Shown: piece by piece, positions 6,858-13,058 of the stretch | Numbering within the stretch: the first letter of the stretch is position 1 | Layout of the letters: every line of letters begins with the position of its first letter | Source of the DNA: Bacillota bacterium | GTDB taxonomy: Bacteria; Bacillota; Clostridia; Oscillospirales; Oscillospiraceae | Assembly: GCA_017861415.1 (NCBI GenBank) | Contig: JAGFXS010000008.1 | Location: forward strand, 1 to 16,974 | Reading direction: 5' to 3' | DNA: 16,974 nt | Notes under the pieces: generated by a model | What the model was told of the DNA's origin: nothing | The model's database searches: none | Seen by the model: the letters and a program-made list of their open reading frames with translations, nothing else | Made by a program: the position numbers and the translations under genes

Positions 6858-7664
6858 TTAGCCCAAGGCCACATCCAGAATCATCATTACGGTAAAACCA
6901 ATCAGGGTAAACAGGGCCATGATGTTCTTTTTTTGGTTGGTCTGACTTTCTGGGATCAGCTCCTGCACAACCACATAGATCATAGCGCCAGCGGCGAAGG
7001 CCAGCAGGAAGGGGAGGAGCGCTCTCACATAGAGGGCCAGCAAGGCGCCGATGATGCCAGAAATGGGTTCGACAACACCACTGAGCTGCCCTAAGAAGAA
7101 AGAGCGGCGACGAGATATGTTTTCCCGTCTGAGGGCGATGCTCACCGCCGAGCCTTCAGGGAAATTTTGAAGCCCGATGCCGAGAGCCAGCATACAGGCA
7201 GCGGAAAAGGTAGCGCCCTCCAGATGATAGGCCAGGGAGCCAAAGGCCACACCAACAGCCATCCCTTCGGGAATATTGTGCAGGGTGATGGAGGAGAACA
7301 GCATCACACAGCGTTTCCGACTTGCATGGCGGCTCTGATCCTCGTAGAAACGCTCATCTAAGTGATTGATGAGTTTATCTCCGAAAAAGAGAAGTAGGCC
7401 ACCACAGAGGAAACCCGCAGCGGAAACAATCCACGGCACCATATCCAAACTGACTGCCATGTCAATAGAGGGGGATAGGAGGGAAAAAAAGGACGCGGCT
7501 ACCATGACTCCAGCAGCAAAGCCAAGCATGGCATCCAGAACGGTTTTATTAACGGTTTTGAAGAAAAACACCACGCTGGCCCCTAAAAGGGTGATGCTCC
7601 AGGTAAAAATGGTGGCAATGAATGCCCACACAGGTGGGGATAGATGTACATACCAGTCTTGCAT
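6858..7664 (-). CDS. ZIP-family divalent metal transporter
   Basis: The 268-residue product is a polytopic membrane protein with about eight hydrophobic segments. The two metal-binding motifs of bacterial ZIP transporters are intact: HNIPEG (129-134) in the fourth segment and QNFPEG (166-171) in the fifth, followed by GVVEP (196-200) in the next helix. A His/Arg-rich cytoplasmic loop (about 105-120) lies between segments 3 and 4. These proteins import zinc, iron or related divalent cations; which metal is not determinable here. The Asn in the QNFPEG motif is as in the ZupT/GufA branch. AGGAGG lies 6 nt upstream of the ATG. It stands alone, divergent from the cyclase gene; no metal-regulator box was recognised in the 149-bp gap. 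No convincing terminator follows. Confidence 0.93.
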   Translation of the reverse strand: MQDWYVHLSPPVWAFIATIFTWSITLLGASVVFFFKTVNKTVLDAMLGFAAGVMVAASFFSLLSPSIDMAVSLDMVPWIVSAAGFLCGGLLLFFGDKLINHLDERFYEDQSRHASRKRCVMLFSSITLHNIPEGMAVGVAFGSLAYHLEGATFSAACMLALGIGLQNFPEGSAVSIALRRENISRRRSFFLGQLSGVVEPISGIIGALLALYVRALLPFLLAFAAGAMIYVVVQELIPESQTNQKKNIMALFTLIGFTVMMILDVALG

Positions 7665-7751
7665 AGCTTTCCTCCTGATTAATGACTTTCCCCCTATCCT
7701 ATGAAGTTGGACGGAGGGCTGTGAGTCTTTGTGGAAAGAGGAAAAGGCCAG

Positions 7752-7780
7752 TGGAAATAGGAAGAAAATTGTGTTATCCT
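7752..7780 (+). promoter_or_regulatory. Weak candidate promoter of the cyclase-family gene
   Basis: TGGAAA (7752-7757) and TATCCT (7775-7780) are 17 nt apart, each matching four of six consensus bases. It is the best candidate in this gap but not strong. Confidence 0.3.
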
Positions 7781-7813
7781 GAAGAGTAACTGAATGAAAA
7801 GGAGAATGGTGTC

Positions 7814-8488
7814 ATGAAAGTGATTGATCTGACCCATACCATTGCCGAGAGTATGCCGGTTTACCCCGGAACGGAAGGTCCTCTGCTGACCCCCGGCAGC
7901 AGCTATGAGCAGGACGGATTCCGGGAAACGATACTCACCTTTTTTTCTCATACGGGAACCCATATGGATGCCCCCAACCACTTGTTTTTACATCGGCCCA
8001 ACTTAGATGACCTGCCCATCCAGCAGTTTGTGGGCAGCGCGCTGGTTATAGATTGCTCCGATGTTGGGGAAGGCGAGCTGGTAACTTTGGAGCATTTGGC
8101 CCCCTATGGAGAGGCTGTGGATGCGGCGGAGTTTCTGCTCTTTTACACGGGATGGTCCCGTTTTTGGGGGCAGGAGGCGTATTTTGGCGACTATCCCTGT
8201 CTGGATTTTCCAGTGGTTGACTATTTGATCCGTGCAAAAAAGAAAGGCGTGGGGCTGGATACCATCGGCATTGATCCTATTGCCGATAGAAACCTCACAC
8301 GCCATCGGATGCTGTTTGCCCAGACGGACATTGTGGTCATTGAGAACCTGACCAATCTGGAGCAGCTTGGGCGTAATTTAGTGACCTTTATGGCGCTGCC
8401 CGTGAAATTTCAGCAGTCGGACGGAGCGCCGGTACGAGCCATTGGCATTCTGGAAGCGCCTAACCTTGCTTGGCCCCATGGAGTTTGA
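7814..8488 (+). CDS. Cyclase-family metal-dependent hydrolase (KynB-like fold)
   Basis: The 224-residue product starts MKVIDLTHTIAESMPVYPGT and carries HTGTHMDAPNH (46-56), the signature HxGTHxDxPxH that binds the catalytic metal in the cyclase/arylformamidase (KynB) superfamily. Members hydrolyse N-formylkynurenine, isatin or other amides; the family is broad and no kynurenine-pathway gene is near, so the substrate is unknown. Later typical elements are present: LLFYTGWSRFWG, the segment GIDPIADRN, and a C-terminal LPVKFQQSDGAPVRAIGIL. Length is normal. AAAGGAG lies 9 nt before the ATG. The gene is monocistronic and convergent with the following lipoprotein gene. Confidence 0.88.
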   Translation: MKVIDLTHTIAESMPVYPGTEGPLLTPGSSYEQDGFRETILTFFSHTGTHMDAPNHLFLHRPNLDDLPIQQFVGSALVIDCSDVGEGELVTLEHLAPYGEAVDAAEFLLFYTGWSRFWGQEAYFGDYPCLDFPVVDYLIRAKKKGVGLDTIGIDPIADRNLTRHRMLFAQTDIVVIENLTNLEQLGRNLVTFMALPVKFQQSDGAPVRAIGILEAPNLAWPHGV

Positions 8489-8505
8489 TGGAAGCTTGAT
8501 AAGGA

Positions 8506-8544
8506 ATAAAAAGGGCGGGGGCATGGAATAGCTCCATGCCCCCG
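8506..8544 (-). terminator. Intrinsic terminator between convergent genes, minus-strand reading
   Basis: A perfect 12-bp stem pairs 8516-8527 with 8533-8544. Only the minus-strand transcript has a T run next to it (TTTTT at 8508-8512), so it should end the lipoprotein gene, whose stop is at 8550. On the plus strand the stem is followed by TGTGATT, a poor tail. Confidence 0.85.
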
Positions 8545-8549
8545 TGTGA

Positions 8550-9149
8550 TTATGCTTCAGGTAGGTAGAAAAAGCTGCTGTCAGGGACGGTGCGATCGGG
8601 AGAGGGTGCAGCCAAATATTGCGCCTCCAGATCTGCCTGCACCAGGTCCATCATATCCCAGCCGGTGGCCAGGTAGGCCCCCTCTACGCTGTTGACCAGC
8701 GTTTCCATTTGAGCAAGGAAGCTGATTATCCTGCCGGGATCATCTTCTACCCAGGTGCGCAGAGCGACCAGGCACTCCAGGCTGTCTGGAACCTCGGGAT
8801 CCGCCAGAGCGGATACGGCAATGACTTGCACCTCGGCTCCACTACGGAATAGGTCTGCGGCTGTTTGCGGGGAAAGGGCCACGATATCGGCATCGCCCTT
8901 TGTGAGCGCTTCCGCCCGCTCCTGCATGTCGTTGGACAGGCTCAGCTGGGCGTATGCGGCACAAAGGTCGGCAGTGGGGCCCTCAGGGAGGAGCAAACGC
9001 AGAGCGCTGTCCGGATCTTTGCCGGATTCTTCCTCCTGGCCGGTTTCGCCAGAGGTGGGGGGCGTATGATTTTTGTCGCCACAGCCGGGTAGTAAGAATA
9101 GTAGCAGGAGAGCAGATAGTAACAGAGTGAGGTAGTTTTGTCGTTTCAT
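8550..9149 (-). CDS. Small lipoprotein resembling a substrate-binding protein
   Basis: The chosen ATG at 9149 gives 199 residues starting MKRQNYLTLLLSALLLLFLLPGC, a lipoprotein signal with lipobox LPGC (Cys 23 or near). AAAAGGAG lies 12 nt upstream, rather far, but an alternative ATG closer to it is out of frame. After an acidic linker (GETGQEEESGKDPDSA) comes LRLLLPEGPTADLCAAYAQ, then DADIVALSPQTAADLFRSGAEVQVIAVSAL, a pattern reminiscent of NMT1/SsuA-type ABC substrate-binding proteins (the lobe that measures a ligand). It is about 100 residues shorter than those, and no permease or ATPase gene is adjacent. It may be a diverged, transport-independent ligand sensor or a degenerate binding protein. 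Function is not assigned. It has a near-consensus promoter. Confidence 0.65.
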   Translation of the reverse strand: MKRQNYLTLLLSALLLLFLLPGCGDKNHTPPTSGETGQEEESGKDPDSALRLLLPEGPTADLCAAYAQLSLSNDMQERAEALTKGDADIVALSPQTAADLFRSGAEVQVIAVSALADPEVPDSLECLVALRTWVEDDPGRIISFLAQMETLVNSVEGAYLATGWDMMDLVQADLEAQYLAAPSPDRTVPDSSFFYLPEA

Positions 9150-9195
9150 GGAAACATCGTACTCCTTTTCGCAAGGATATGAGCTTGCTATTTTT

Positions 9196-9224
9196 ATTAT
9201 AGTAGGCAAAGGATGCAAAGTCAA
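9196..9224 (-). promoter_or_regulatory. Near-consensus promoter of the small lipoprotein gene
   Basis: On the minus strand TTGACT (9219-9224) is followed after 17 nt by a perfect TATAAT (9196-9201), the best sigma-A match in the window. Confidence 0.8.
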
Positions 9225-9323
9225 AGGTTACTGGTGGGTTATAGAAAAAGGGAAATGGGGCAAGATAGAAAATCTTCAGGATCCAATAAAGTGGAAAAAA
9301 GAACAAAAACTTGCGGCTGGGTA

Positions 9324-9352
9324 TTGCCGAAGAAGGCTTCTTTCTGTATACT
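9324..9352 (+). promoter_or_regulatory. Sigma-A type promoter of the LCP gene
   Basis: TTGCCG (9324-9329) and TATACT (9347-9352) are 17 nt apart, giving a leader of about 75 nt. Confidence 0.65.
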
Positions 9353-9431
9353 AAAGGCATAAATTGAGATATTCTACAAGTATGTTACCATGGGTGGTTT
9401 AACCCCATTGAGATAAAGGAGGCAGAAAGCC

Positions 9432-10511
9432 TTGGCAAAACCTAAGAAAAAGTTGAAGAAGGGCTACAGGTTCATGCGTGGACTCTACCGTTTTGTCGTA
9501 GCCATTTCGTCAGTAATAGTTGTGTTATTTATTGCTCTTACATTAGCTGTGCGACCGCCGTCCCAGGCGCATGCCGCCAACAGTCCCGATACTCCTGTTG
9601 AGGTGGGGGGCAAGGGTCTGGTTTCTCACTTTCGAGGGAATTTAGAAACAACTGGTCAAAATACAAAAGAACGAAAAGAGCTGAATTATACCTTCCTCCT
9701 AGCTGCCACTGACGATGGAAACGGCAAAACAGATACCCTCATGGTGGTGAATTATGACATTCCCTCCGGGAAGGTGGGCATTGTCTCCATTCCACGCGAT
9801 ACTATGATGGAGGAGACGCGGATTGGCAACTCCCCCAAGATTAATGTGGCCTACGCCCGGGGGATGGATTCCCTAAAAAGTGAGGTCTCCAACATGCTGG
9901 GCATCCCACTGGACTTCTATATCCTGGTGGACATGGAGGCCTTTGTGAGAATCGTCGATCAGGTTGGCGGTGTAGATTTCGATGTTCCGATTGAGATGTA
10001 CCATCACGATCCCGTTCAGAATCTCACCATCCGTTATATGCCGGGTATGCAGCACCTGACCGGACAGCAGGCACTGGAAGTGGCTCGATTCCGAAACAAT
10101 GGAGACGGAACGGGCTATCCCATTCCCGACGTGGGAAGGGCCAAGACTCAGCAACAGATGATCCGGACCATCGGATCTAAGATCCTTCAGTGGGACGTGA
10201 TTGCTAACCCCGCCAAGCTGACCAATTTCGTCAAAATTGTGAAGAGCTATGTAGAAACAGATATGAGCTTCAGCGACATGCTCTTCTTCGCTCAGAAAGC
10301 TGTGATGCTGAACATCGACAACGGCTTGGAGACCGGCACTCTGCCCGGCGACGGAACCTACCGTTACAGCGATGGGTCTCTCTGCTATATCCTTTACCCG
10401 GAAAAGGCCCTGAATCTGCTCAATGACTTAGTGAATCCGTACACCACGCCCTTGACCGAAGAGGATGTTAATTTCTTCGAGGATCCGGGATTTTTCAAAA
10501 CGTCATCCTAA
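9432..10511 (+). CDS. LytR-CpsA-Psr (LCP) family cell-wall glycopolymer ligase
   Basis: LCP proteins attach teichoic acids or other glycopolymers from a lipid carrier to peptidoglycan at the outer face of the membrane. The 359-residue product starts with TTG (9432); AAGGAGG lies 9 nt upstream and no better start is near. A basic cytoplasmic tail (MAKPKKKLKKGYRFMRGLYR) precedes one membrane segment (about 21-40), then an extracellular region. LCP motifs are clear: DTLMVVNYD with the preceding acidic DDGNGKTD, VGIVSIPRDT with the key Arg, KINVAYARG, VGGVDFDVP, LTGQQALEVARFRN and DVGRAKTQQQMI. The C-terminal part (about 260-359) is variable. Sequence and length are typical. It is followed after 106 nt by dcd on the same strand. 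Confidence 0.93.
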   Translation: MAKPKKKLKKGYRFMRGLYRFVVAISSVIVVLFIALTLAVRPPSQAHAANSPDTPVEVGGKGLVSHFRGNLETTGQNTKERKELNYTFLLAATDDGNGKTDTLMVVNYDIPSGKVGIVSIPRDTMMEETRIGNSPKINVAYARGMDSLKSEVSNMLGIPLDFYILVDMEAFVRIVDQVGGVDFDVPIEMYHHDPVQNLTIRYMPGMQHLTGQQALEVARFRNNGDGTGYPIPDVGRAKTQQQMIRTIGSKILQWDVIANPAKLTNFVKIVKSYVETDMSFSDMLFFAQKAVMLNIDNGLETGTLPGDGTYRYSDGSLCYILYPEKALNLLNDLVNPYTTPLTEEDVNFFEDPGFFKTSS

Positions 10512-10558
10512 TTAGCGGGCCGCATTAGCTTGACTATTATTCACGATAAAGAGAGAAA

Positions 10559-10576
10559 ATCATCGGATCCGATGAT
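10559..10576. promoter_or_regulatory. Perfect 18-bp palindrome in the dcd leader
   Basis: ATCATCGGATCCGATGAT is an exact palindrome without spacer, 41 nt upstream of the dcd start codon. With no loop and no T run it is not a terminator; a protein-binding site for dcd control is possible. Confidence 0.4.
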
Positions 10577-10617
10577 CCATGGGCGCACGGTCAGGCCCAA
10601 AAAAGGAGACGAAGACC

Positions 10618-11163
10618 ATGCTGCTGTCGGGAGAAGAAATCAAAAAGTATCTGGATAAGGAGATCGTTATTTCTCCTTACAATCCTTCCCAGTTAAATCC
10701 GAACAGTTACAATTTGCGGCTGTCCGACGAACTATTGGTGTACAGTGAGAACACGCTGGATATGAAGAAGCAAAATCCTGTAGAGAGGCTCACCATACCG
10801 CCTGAGGGGCTCCTTCTGGAGGCTAACAAGCTTTATTTGGGGCGTACTGTGGAGTACACCAAGACAGATTGTTTTGTGCCCATGTTAGAGGGGAGATCCT
10901 CCATTGGGCGTTTGGGCCTATTTATCCACGTCACTGCCGGCTTCGGTGATGTAGGCTTTGCCGGCTACTGGACGCTAGAAATGTTCTGTATTCAACCCAT
11001 TCGTATTTACCCCAATGTGGAAATATGCCAGATTTACTATCACACCATCGAGGGTGAGTATAAAAAGTATTCTTCCGGGAAGTATCAGAATAATATAGGA
11101 GTACAGCCCAGTTTACTTTACCGGGAGTTTGAGACAGAGCAGCGGCAGGATACCACTACGTAA
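10618..11163 (+). CDS. dcd: dCTP deaminase
   Basis: This cytosolic enzyme deaminates dCTP to dUTP (or directly to dUMP in bifunctional members), feeding thymidylate synthesis. The ATG at 10618 is chosen because AAGGAGA lies about 9 nt upstream; a frame opening at 10579 lacks a ribosome site. The 181-residue product shows the family core: NPNSYNLRLSDEL, then EGRSSIGRLGLFIHVTAGF (Arg 93 and Ser 94-95 contact substrate) and GDVGFAGYWTLEM, where Glu 121 corresponds to the catalytic Glu138 of the Escherichia coli enzyme. The C-terminal PNVEICQIYYH and KYSSGKYQNN with Tyr/Lys for phosphate binding are present. Whether it also has dUTPase activity cannot be read from the motif. It probably shares its transcript with the next two genes. 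Confidence 0.93.
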   Translation: MLLSGEEIKKYLDKEIVISPYNPSQLNPNSYNLRLSDELLVYSENTLDMKKQNPVERLTIPPEGLLLEANKLYLGRTVEYTKTDCFVPMLEGRSSIGRLGLFIHVTAGFGDVGFAGYWTLEMFCIQPIRIYPNVEICQIYYHTIEGEYKKYSSGKYQNNIGVQPSLLYREFETEQRQDTTT

Positions 11164-11213
11164 CTGCCTTTTGTAAACTGCTCTAATGCGGCGCTGAGAA
11201 AGGAGTACTTATC

Positions 11214-11414
11214 ATGGCTGTTCGTTTGAATGAAAATAAGGAAATTGTTTCGGCAATTCGTGAAGGCCTAAAGAAGACGGGAGGGTACTGCCCCTGTCGG
11301 GTGGGCCGTATCGACGAAAATAAGTGTGTTTGCCAGGAGTTTAAGGAACAGATTGAGGATCCTGACTTTGAAGGCTATTGTCATTGCCAATTATTTTATA
11401 AAAGCTTAGATTAG
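11214..11414 (+). CDS. Ferredoxin-thioredoxin reductase catalytic subunit, short form
   Basis: The 66-residue protein has six Cys in three pairs: CPC (26, 28), CVC (38, 40) and CHC (56, 58), ending GYCHCQLFYKSLD. This is the signature of the FTR catalytic beta chain, which carries a 4Fe-4S cluster next to a redox-active disulfide and passes electrons from ferredoxin to thioredoxin. The spacing here is CPC-x9-CVC-x15-CHC, whereas the plant enzyme has CPC-x16-CPC-x8-CHC, so this belongs to a diverged bacterial branch. No FTR variable subunit is adjacent. AAAGGAG lies 8 nt before the ATG. The thioredoxin gene begins 19 nt after its stop, a strong functional link: together they could form a ferredoxin-driven thiol-reduction pair suited to a strict anaerobe. 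Confidence 0.9.
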   Translation: MAVRLNENKEIVSAIREGLKKTGGYCPCRVGRIDENKCVCQEFKEQIEDPDFEGYCHCQLFYKSLD

Positions 11415-11433
11415 AGGGAGGAGCTTCTGAACT

Positions 11434-11736
11434 ATGGTGCTTGTTACGAAAGATAACTTTGAGGCCGAGGTAGTGCGAAGCGATATCCCCGTGTTACTAG
11501 AATTCAAAGCTCCCTGGTGTGGTGTCTGTAGAATGATGACAAATGTCATGGAGGAGATCGCCGCAGAGGCAGATGGGATCAAAGTTGCCATTGTCGACGT
11601 GGAGGATGAACCAGAGCTGACCCAAGTTTTTCAAATATCAAAGGTGCCCGCCCTGATGGCTGTGCAGGGTGGCGTGGTTCAGAAGGCGCTGATCGGCATC
11701 CAGCCCAAAGAGACTTTACTGGCGATGTTTGAATGA
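11434..11736 (+). CDS. Thioredoxin-family protein (WCGVC active site)
   Basis: The 100-residue protein has a thioredoxin fold: LLEFKAPWCGVCRMM with active-site Cys 29 and 32, IVDVEDEPELTQVFQISKVPALM with cis-Pro 73, and the terminal GGVVQKALIGIQPKETL. The active site reads WCGVC in place of the usual WCGPC; change of the residue before the second Cys often raises or lowers the redox potential. GGGAGGAG lies about 9-11 nt upstream of the ATG. It follows the FTR subunit closely and is the natural electron acceptor of that protein. A bidirectional terminator closes the unit. Confidence 0.93.
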   Translation: MVLVTKDNFEAEVVRSDIPVLLEFKAPWCGVCRMMTNVMEEIAAEADGIKVAIVDVEDEPELTQVFQISKVPALMAVQGGVVQKALIGIQPKETLLAMFE

Positions 11737-11737
11737 G

Positions 11738-11777
11738 AAAACCCCGGATTCACACCATGGTGTGAATCCGGGGTTTT
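11738..11777. terminator. Bidirectional terminator, perfect 40-bp palindrome
   Basis: Positions 11738-11757 are the exact reverse complement of 11758-11777, with GC-rich CCCCGG parts and AAAA/TTTT ends. It lies 2 nt after the thioredoxin stop and 13 nt after the end of the convergent DtxR-type gene, so it can serve both. Confidence 0.92.
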
Positions 11778-11789
11778 AGCTGACTGTCG

Positions 11790-12167
11790 CTAGTTTTGAT
11801 GGGTATGAGATGCCAAGAATTGCTTTATGCAGGTAAACGTAGCCTCACTGATATCATGTTCCATTTTGCAGGCGTCGGAAAATGCGGTTTCTTTGTCAAC
11901 ACCCAGGTGCATCAGCGCGCTGGCTAGTACGGTGTGGCGCTCATATATAGCGGCAGCAATGCGACGGCCTTTTTCAGTCAAGGTGATGAGATTGTGGTCA
12001 TCCACCTGAATGAGGTCATTTCCTTTCATGCCTTTCACTGCAATCGAGGCAGTGGGACGGGAGTAACCCATGTGGGCACAAATATCTGTGGCGCGGACCT
12101 CAGTTTGACGCTGTGAAAGCACGAGAATGGCTTCCAGATAGTTTTCAACCGCTTCTGTTACGTTCAT
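11790..12167 (-). CDS. DtxR/MntR-family metal-dependent repressor
   Basis: The 125-residue protein contains an N-terminal winged helix-turn-helix (about 5-65, ATDICAHMGYSRPTASIAVKG as recognition region) and the helical dimerisation and metal-binding domain. It lacks the SH3-like third domain, so it has the short MntR/TroR architecture. Comparing with Bacillus MntR, I align His78 with His77, Glu103 with Glu102, His104 with His103, Glu12 with Glu11, but Cys100 (ACKMEHDIS) falls where MntR has Glu99 and DtxR has Cys102; Asn9 falls at MntR Asp8. The site thus looks nearer to iron-type DtxR in this position. Binding of Fe(II) or Mn(II) to repress metal uptake is the known family role. No metal transporter adjoins; the ZIP gene is 4 kb away. 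GAGGGAG lies 7 nt before the ATG. Confidence 0.9.
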   Translation of the reverse strand: MNVTEAVENYLEAILVLSQRQTEVRATDICAHMGYSRPTASIAVKGMKGNDLIQVDDHNLITLTEKGRRIAAAIYERHTVLASALMHLGVDKETAFSDACKMEHDISEATFTCIKQFLASHTHQN

Positions 12168-12205
12168 ACCATAACTCCCTCTGCCACTGCAATCTCTTAA
12201 TTAAT

Positions 12206-12234
12206 ATCCTATCATAAAAACCGAATCAGAGCAA
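12206..12234 (-). promoter_or_regulatory. Sigma-A type promoter of the DtxR-type gene
   Basis: On the minus strand TTGCTC (12229-12234) and TAGGAT (12206-12211) are 17 nt apart. The AT-rich sequence around the -10 (TATGATAGGATATTAATTAA) could hold an autoregulatory site, which I cannot confirm. Confidence 0.5.
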
Positions 12235-12293
12235 GGGTAGCCACGGGTGGAATCTCAACAGTGCATGATGAAATGAGGCATCTGCTCGTGGGG

Positions 12294-12815
12294 TTAGGAG
12301 ATGAACTCGGAACCGATTTCGTAGGACCAGCTACCGTCCCTTAGGGTAGCGGTACAATCGGAAAAGCCGTAGGCACCAAGGGAGGATCGCCACTTGTCCG
12401 CTGTAAACTCAAAACTGCCGTCCTCTACCTCCTCTGTAACGAAGGTAAAGAGAATTCCTGTTTCAAAGAAGGTGAAGGAGCTGGTCCCCTCGGAATATAC
12501 AATCAGCCGCTGATCCAGCAAATCCCGGTAAGTGGAAAAACGCACTTCCAGCCCCGTGTCTTCCGCAAACTGCTGGGCTAGGGTATCCTTCTCCTCTTGG
12601 GTGAGGTTTTCCGCACGGGTGAAATCCATGGCGATGAATACAATCCCATCGTTCAAGGCGGTGTCTCTTTCGTATAAGTCGTTCAGTACCGATCGATACA
12701 GGGCCACGATGTCGGGAGTATTTACAGCGGGCGCAGGCGGAATGTCCTCCTGCGTACAAGCTGACGAGGATATTAACGTCAAAAACAGCAAGGCCATGCC
12801 AAGGCATCTTTTCAT
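12294..12815 (-). CDS. Hypothetical lipoprotein
   Basis: The 173-residue product begins MKRCLGMALLFLTLISSSAC, a lipoprotein signal with Cys 20 in the lipobox SSAC, so it is probably anchored to the outer face of the membrane. AGGAGGGAG lies 8 nt before the ATG. The mature part is acidic, with RSVLNDLYERDTALNDGIVFIAMDF, a helical LTQEEKDTLAQQFAEDTGLEVRFS and a beta-rich end (FTFVTEEVEDGSFEF, SSLGAYGFSDCTATLRDGSW). This sequence pattern is not one I recognise. The repeated Phe/Thr beta strands suggest a compact sandwich-like fold, which is inference only. It is followed by the DtxR-type gene on the same strand after 126 nt with no clear terminator, so partial cotranscription is possible. Confidence 0.75.
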   Translation of the reverse strand: MKRCLGMALLFLTLISSSACTQEDIPPAPAVNTPDIVALYRSVLNDLYERDTALNDGIVFIAMDFTRAENLTQEEKDTLAQQFAEDTGLEVRFSTYRDLLDQRLIVYSEGTSSFTFFETGILFTFVTEEVEDGSFEFTADKWRSSLGAYGFSDCTATLRDGSWSYEIGSEFIS

Positions 12816-12974
12816 AATACACGCTCCCTCCTGAAGATCAGATTAAACTAGTTTATTACCTATAAGACGAATTATTTGCAAAAAGGTTACAAGAGCGAAG
12901 GGAAAATATTCCTGAGATCATTGATAAAAATGGATGAATTTTTACATAAAGGCAGGTGAGCGGTGCCTTTGCGT

Positions 12975-13024
12975 AAAACAGCACTTGAGACCAAGGATAA
13001 GGCTCCTTGGTCTCAAGTGCTGTT
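12975..13024 (-). terminator. Intrinsic terminator of the KamA-like gene
   Basis: A perfect 21-bp stem pairs 12977-12997 with 13004-13024 around a 6-nt loop; the minus-strand transcript then reads TTTTACG. It begins 35 nt after the stop of the KamA-like gene. The rest of 12816-13058 shows nothing I can name. Confidence 0.85.
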
Positions 13025-13058
13025 AGAGGGAAAGAGAAAAATTTAAAGTTAATCCTTG

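Noticed and set aside
10530..10558. TTGACT as a -35 box for dcd
   Set aside because: No acceptable -10 lies 16-18 nt downstream, so I did not list a promoter.
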